Below, piece after piece: positions 61,648 to 64,000 of a stretch of DNA of 64,000 nt. The first letter of the stretch is position 1, and the number at the start of each line of letters is the position of its first letter. Below the pieces are notes generated by a model. The model was not told where the DNA came from. It did no database searches and saw nothing but the letters and a program-made list of their open reading frames with translations. Location of the stretch: NCBI RefSeq assembly GCF_900090045.1, contig NC_041783.1:1068501-1132500 (forward strand), read 5' to 3'. A program made the position numbers and the translations under genes. Source of the DNA: Plasmodium malariae. Its lineage: Eukaryota > Apicomplexa > Aconoidasida > Haemosporida > Plasmodiidae.

Positions 61648-63639
61648 ATGAATGATAAGAATGACGTTGAAATAAGCAATAGCGATTATGTTAATTCACC
61701 CACATTAAAAGATTCAAATTTAAAAGAAAGTTATCAAACGAACGAATTTGTTAATAATATAGATTCTATGAATTCAAATAAAAATTTAATATCAGAAGAT
61801 ATAGATGTTAATGATAAAGCCATATCATCGAATACAGATAATGGTAAGTCAACATCATTTTTTAGTAAATGTTTTAATAAAATAGTAAACTTGAATAAAG
61901 CTGCTTCTATGGGTAGCAGTAATATGAATATTGCAAAGATGAACGATGGGGAAAATGCTAGGGGTTATGATGAAAACAGCATAAAAATGGATAACAGCGA
62001 AATGGAAAAAATTAATGAAGATTCTGCTGCTCTTTATAACAGCAGCGATTTTTTTACAAATGATAAGAATAATAAAGAGGAAACAAAAAATTTAAGTATG
62101 ATGAGTAATAATGATTATAAAAATGAAACGGAAAATTTAAGCATGAGTAATAATAATAATTATAAGGAGGGAACGGAAAATTTAAGCATGATGAGTAATA
62201 ATAATTATAAGGAGGGAACGGAAAACTTAAGCATGGTGAGTAACAATAATTATAAGGAGGGAACGGAAAACTTAAGCATGGTGAGTAACAATAATTATAA
62301 GGAGGGAACGGAAAACTTAAGCATGGTGAGTAATAATAATTATAAGGAGGGAACGGAAAACTTAAGCATGGTGAGTAATAATAATTATAAGGAGGGAACG
62401 GAAAACTTAAGCATGGTGAGTAATAATAATTATAAGGAGGGAACGGAAAACTTAAGCATGGTGAGTAATAATAATTATAAGGAGGGAACGGAAAACTTAA
62501 GCATGGTGAGTAATAATAATTATAAAGATGGAACGGAAAATTTAAGCTTGATGAGTAATAATAATAATATTAGCAGTAATTGTAATAGTAATAGCATTGG
62601 ATTCGGAATGTTTTTAAATAGCATGAGTAAAGATGGCTTATTTCAGGATTTCAATTTTGGTGAAATGATAACTGGTATGTCTAATTTTCATAAAAACGAA
62701 ACCGAACTGAATATAAGTAGAGGTGAAATATATTTAAATGAATGTGAGTTTGTTTTTACAACACACGTTTTGTTAAACAGTGGTTTTAGGTTTCAAGCTA
62801 TTGAAGATGTTAAGAAAAAAAAAAGAAGAGAATTTTTTAAATTAGAAGAGCTAACTATTGATACAAAGAGAACAAAGAGTGATAGTATAAACAAAATAGT
62901 AGATAGCAAAAAGGAGGAAAAGAGTGAAATGGACACAATAGGAATACATGTGGAAAGCATTAAAAACGACGGTATGAATTATGGTAAGAGTGAGGAATTA
63001 ATAGAGAAAGAAAAAAAAATCGAGGGAAAGATGGAAGCTAATAAGGAAAATGGGGAAAAAGGCGAATATTGCAAAAATGGCGAATACGGCAAAAATATGG
63101 AAGGAAAAATGAGTCAAGATGAAAAGGAAAGAATAGAAATGTGTGATGAAATTTTAATGGAATTAAAAAATTCATTTTATGAACAGATATTAAATATTGA
63201 AAATAATTTTAAAAATTTGGATAATAAAATTGAAAATAATAATTGTTTTTCTTTTCATTGTATAATGGAAAAATTAAAAAATAGAAAATATGATAACGTT
63301 TTATTAATTTATAATGATCTTTATTTGTATTTAAATAATTTGTTATTTCTCTCCAAGCCGTCCAGTTATATATGGATGAAATTACATGAATTATCTTCAC
63401 AAATATCAAACACAATTCTGAACATTCAGCAAAAGAAAGAAAAAAGGTTCAACGAAGGAAACCATCTTTTGCACACCGATGAAATAGAAAAGAAAGAAAA
63501 CAAAAAGCAAGTAACTACAGGAGAGGAAACAATAGAGGAATCCATAAATGAGGAGGAAAAATTGGCCTTTCAGTTGCTTCTTGGAAAGCTTCATCAGGAT
63601 ATACACTTTGAGGTAAAGAAAAGGAGGGAGCAAAAATAA
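61648..63639 (+). CDS. BDP6: Bromodomain-like protein with 15-residue repeats (BDP6-like)
   Basis: Open frame from ATG 61,648 (first ATG; the frame is open back to 61,573) to a stop at 63,639, 663 residues. The N-terminal half is Asn/Ser/Met-rich with about ten 15-residue repeats (NNNYKEGTENLSMVS). The C-terminal part (about residues 490-590) resembles the helical core of a bromodomain: CDEILMELKNSFYEQIL, then FHCIMEKLKNRKYDNVLLIY and NDLYLYLNNLLF, KPSSYIWMKLHELSSQI. The ZA loop is very short. The Tyr-Asn pair that contacts acetyl-lysine is not evident, Phe-Leu occupying that place. Identity as BDP6 rests on this weak match plus recalled gene order relative to CDPK7. A GTAAAG donor follows codon GAG near 63,612, so further exons may lie beyond the window. 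Confidence 0.6.
   Translation: MNDKNDVEISNSDYVNSPTLKDSNLKESYQTNEFVNNIDSMNSNKNLISEDIDVNDKAISSNTDNGKSTSFFSKCFNKIVNLNKAASMGSSNMNIAKMNDGENARGYDENSIKMDNSEMEKINEDSAALYNSSDFFTNDKNNKEETKNLSMMSNNDYKNETENLSMSNNNNYKEGTENLSMMSNNNYKEGTENLSMVSNNNYKEGTENLSMVSNNNYKEGTENLSMVSNNNYKEGTENLSMVSNNNYKEGTENLSMVSNNNYKEGTENLSMVSNNNYKEGTENLSMVSNNNYKDGTENLSLMSNNNNISSNCNSNSIGFGMFLNSMSKDGLFQDFNFGEMITGMSNFHKNETELNISRGEIYLNECEFVFTTHVLLNSGFRFQAIEDVKKKKRREFFKLEELTIDTKRTKSDSINKIVDSKKEEKSEMDTIGIHVESIKNDGMNYGKSEELIEKEKKIEGKMEANKENGEKGEYCKNGEYGKNMEGKMSQDEKERIEMCDEILMELKNSFYEQILNIENNFKNLDNKIENNNCFSFHCIMEKLKNRKYDNVLLIYNDLYLYLNNLLFLSKPSSYIWMKLHELSSQISNTILNIQQKKEKRFNEGNHLLHTDEIEKKENKKQVTTGEETIEESINEEEKLAFQLLLGKLHQDIHFEVKKRREQK
62110..62560 (+). 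repeat. 45-bp minisatellite in the bromodomain-like gene
   Basis: About ten 45-bp units encode N-N-N-Y-K-E-G-T-E-N-L-S-M-V-S. The middle units are identical or nearly so at DNA level, suggesting recent expansion; the outer units are more diverged (KNETENLSMS, KDGTENLSLM). Confidence 0.92.
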
Positions 63640-64000
63640 AAGAGATACAAAAAATGCAAAATTATTTTTTTTACCAACTTTTATACCTACTGTGATTTGT
63701 GTTGTGTATGTATACGTGCACACGGGTATGCTCATGTGTGCGTGTGTGTATGTTATTAAATTGGCTAATTTGTTTTTTATTATTATTTATTATTATTTTT
63801 TTTTTTATATTTTTATCATTTTTTATTCATTTTTTATTCATTTTTTATCCATTTTTTATTCATTTTTTATTCATTATTTTTATTTTTTTTATATTTTTAT
63901 CATTTTTTATTCATTTTTTATTCATTATTTTTTTTTTTTTTTATATTTTTATCATTTTTTATCATTTTTTATTCATATTTTATTCATTTTTTTTTTTTTT
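63640..64000. other. T-rich sequence at the window end
   Basis: After a TGTG/CGTG-rich stretch (63,697-63,752), the sequence is a TTTTTTATTCAT/TTTTATCATT repeat up to the end. It may be 3' untranslated sequence or, if the GTAAAG near 63,612 is a donor, an intron with the T bias seen in other plus-strand introns here. Confidence 0.6.

Overview
The window is nuclear chromosomal DNA of a malaria parasite (Plasmodium). The intergenic DNA is extremely A+T-rich, with (TA)n tracts and long poly-A/poly-T runs. Exons are longer and richer in G+C, introns are short and T-rich with GT-AG ends, and many proteins carry Asn/Asp/Lys low-complexity inserts. Several gene families are typical of apicomplexans, including CDPK7 and an HPR-RAP protein. 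From memory, the gene order matches an internal stretch of P. falciparum chromosome 11 running from CDPK7 (PF3D7_1123100) to BDP6 (PF3D7_1124300); those locus numbers are recalled, not looked up. Base composition and repeat style suggest a non-falciparum species such as P. malariae or P. ovale, which is a guess. I see no rRNA, tRNA, CRISPR array or mobile element.

Left part (1-21,700, all + strand): a gene-poor 2.2 kb, then CDPK7 (2,214-8,523), an F-box-like/LRR protein (10,841-14,024, four exons), a RING plus LON-domain putative tail-anchored ubiquitin ligase (15,302-17,272), and the translation termination GTPase eRF3 (19,900-21,683, two exons). The 2.6 kb gap before eRF3 holds two islands of raised G+C that may encode structured RNA.

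Middle (21,700-48,250): a minus-strand gene for a secreted or membrane glycosyltransferase-like protein with an Asn tract and an array of 27-residue repeats (23,593-27,887; its frame is broken inside the array). It is followed by plus-strand genes for an HPR-RAP organellar RNA protein (30,093-32,402), mitochondrial ribosomal protein mL54 (33,502-34,288), SMC5 (35,726-39,322), the U4/U6 and box C/D snoRNP protein SNU13 (41,407-42,674, three exons) and the ER thiol oxidase ERO1 (45,541-48,247, five exons). A short minus-strand ORF at 32,861-33,010 may be an unrecognised one-pass membrane protein.

Right part (48,250-64,000): two minus-strand genes, a FAN-like BEACH/WD40 protein (49,214-53,953) and a UBXN7-like UBA/UAS protein (55,384-57,562, four exons) with no visible UBX domain. 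A 4 kb divergent gap then leads to a plus-strand gene with a 45-bp minisatellite and a degenerate bromodomain (61,648-63,639), which may continue past the window end.

The genes are independent housekeeping or regulatory units and not an operon or island. Shared themes are protein quality control (RING-LON ligase, ERO1, UAS/UBA protein), RNA and translation (eRF3, SNU13, mL54, RAP protein), signalling (CDPK7) and chromosome biology (SMC5, bromodomain protein). The main oddities are the disrupted repeat array of the glycosyltransferase-like gene, a canonical G-quadruplex motif five bases after the SMC5 stop codon, the two G+C islands, a one-base frame break in CDPK7 exon 1, and domain-level departures in SMC5, ERO1, the UBXN7-like protein and the bromodomain protein.
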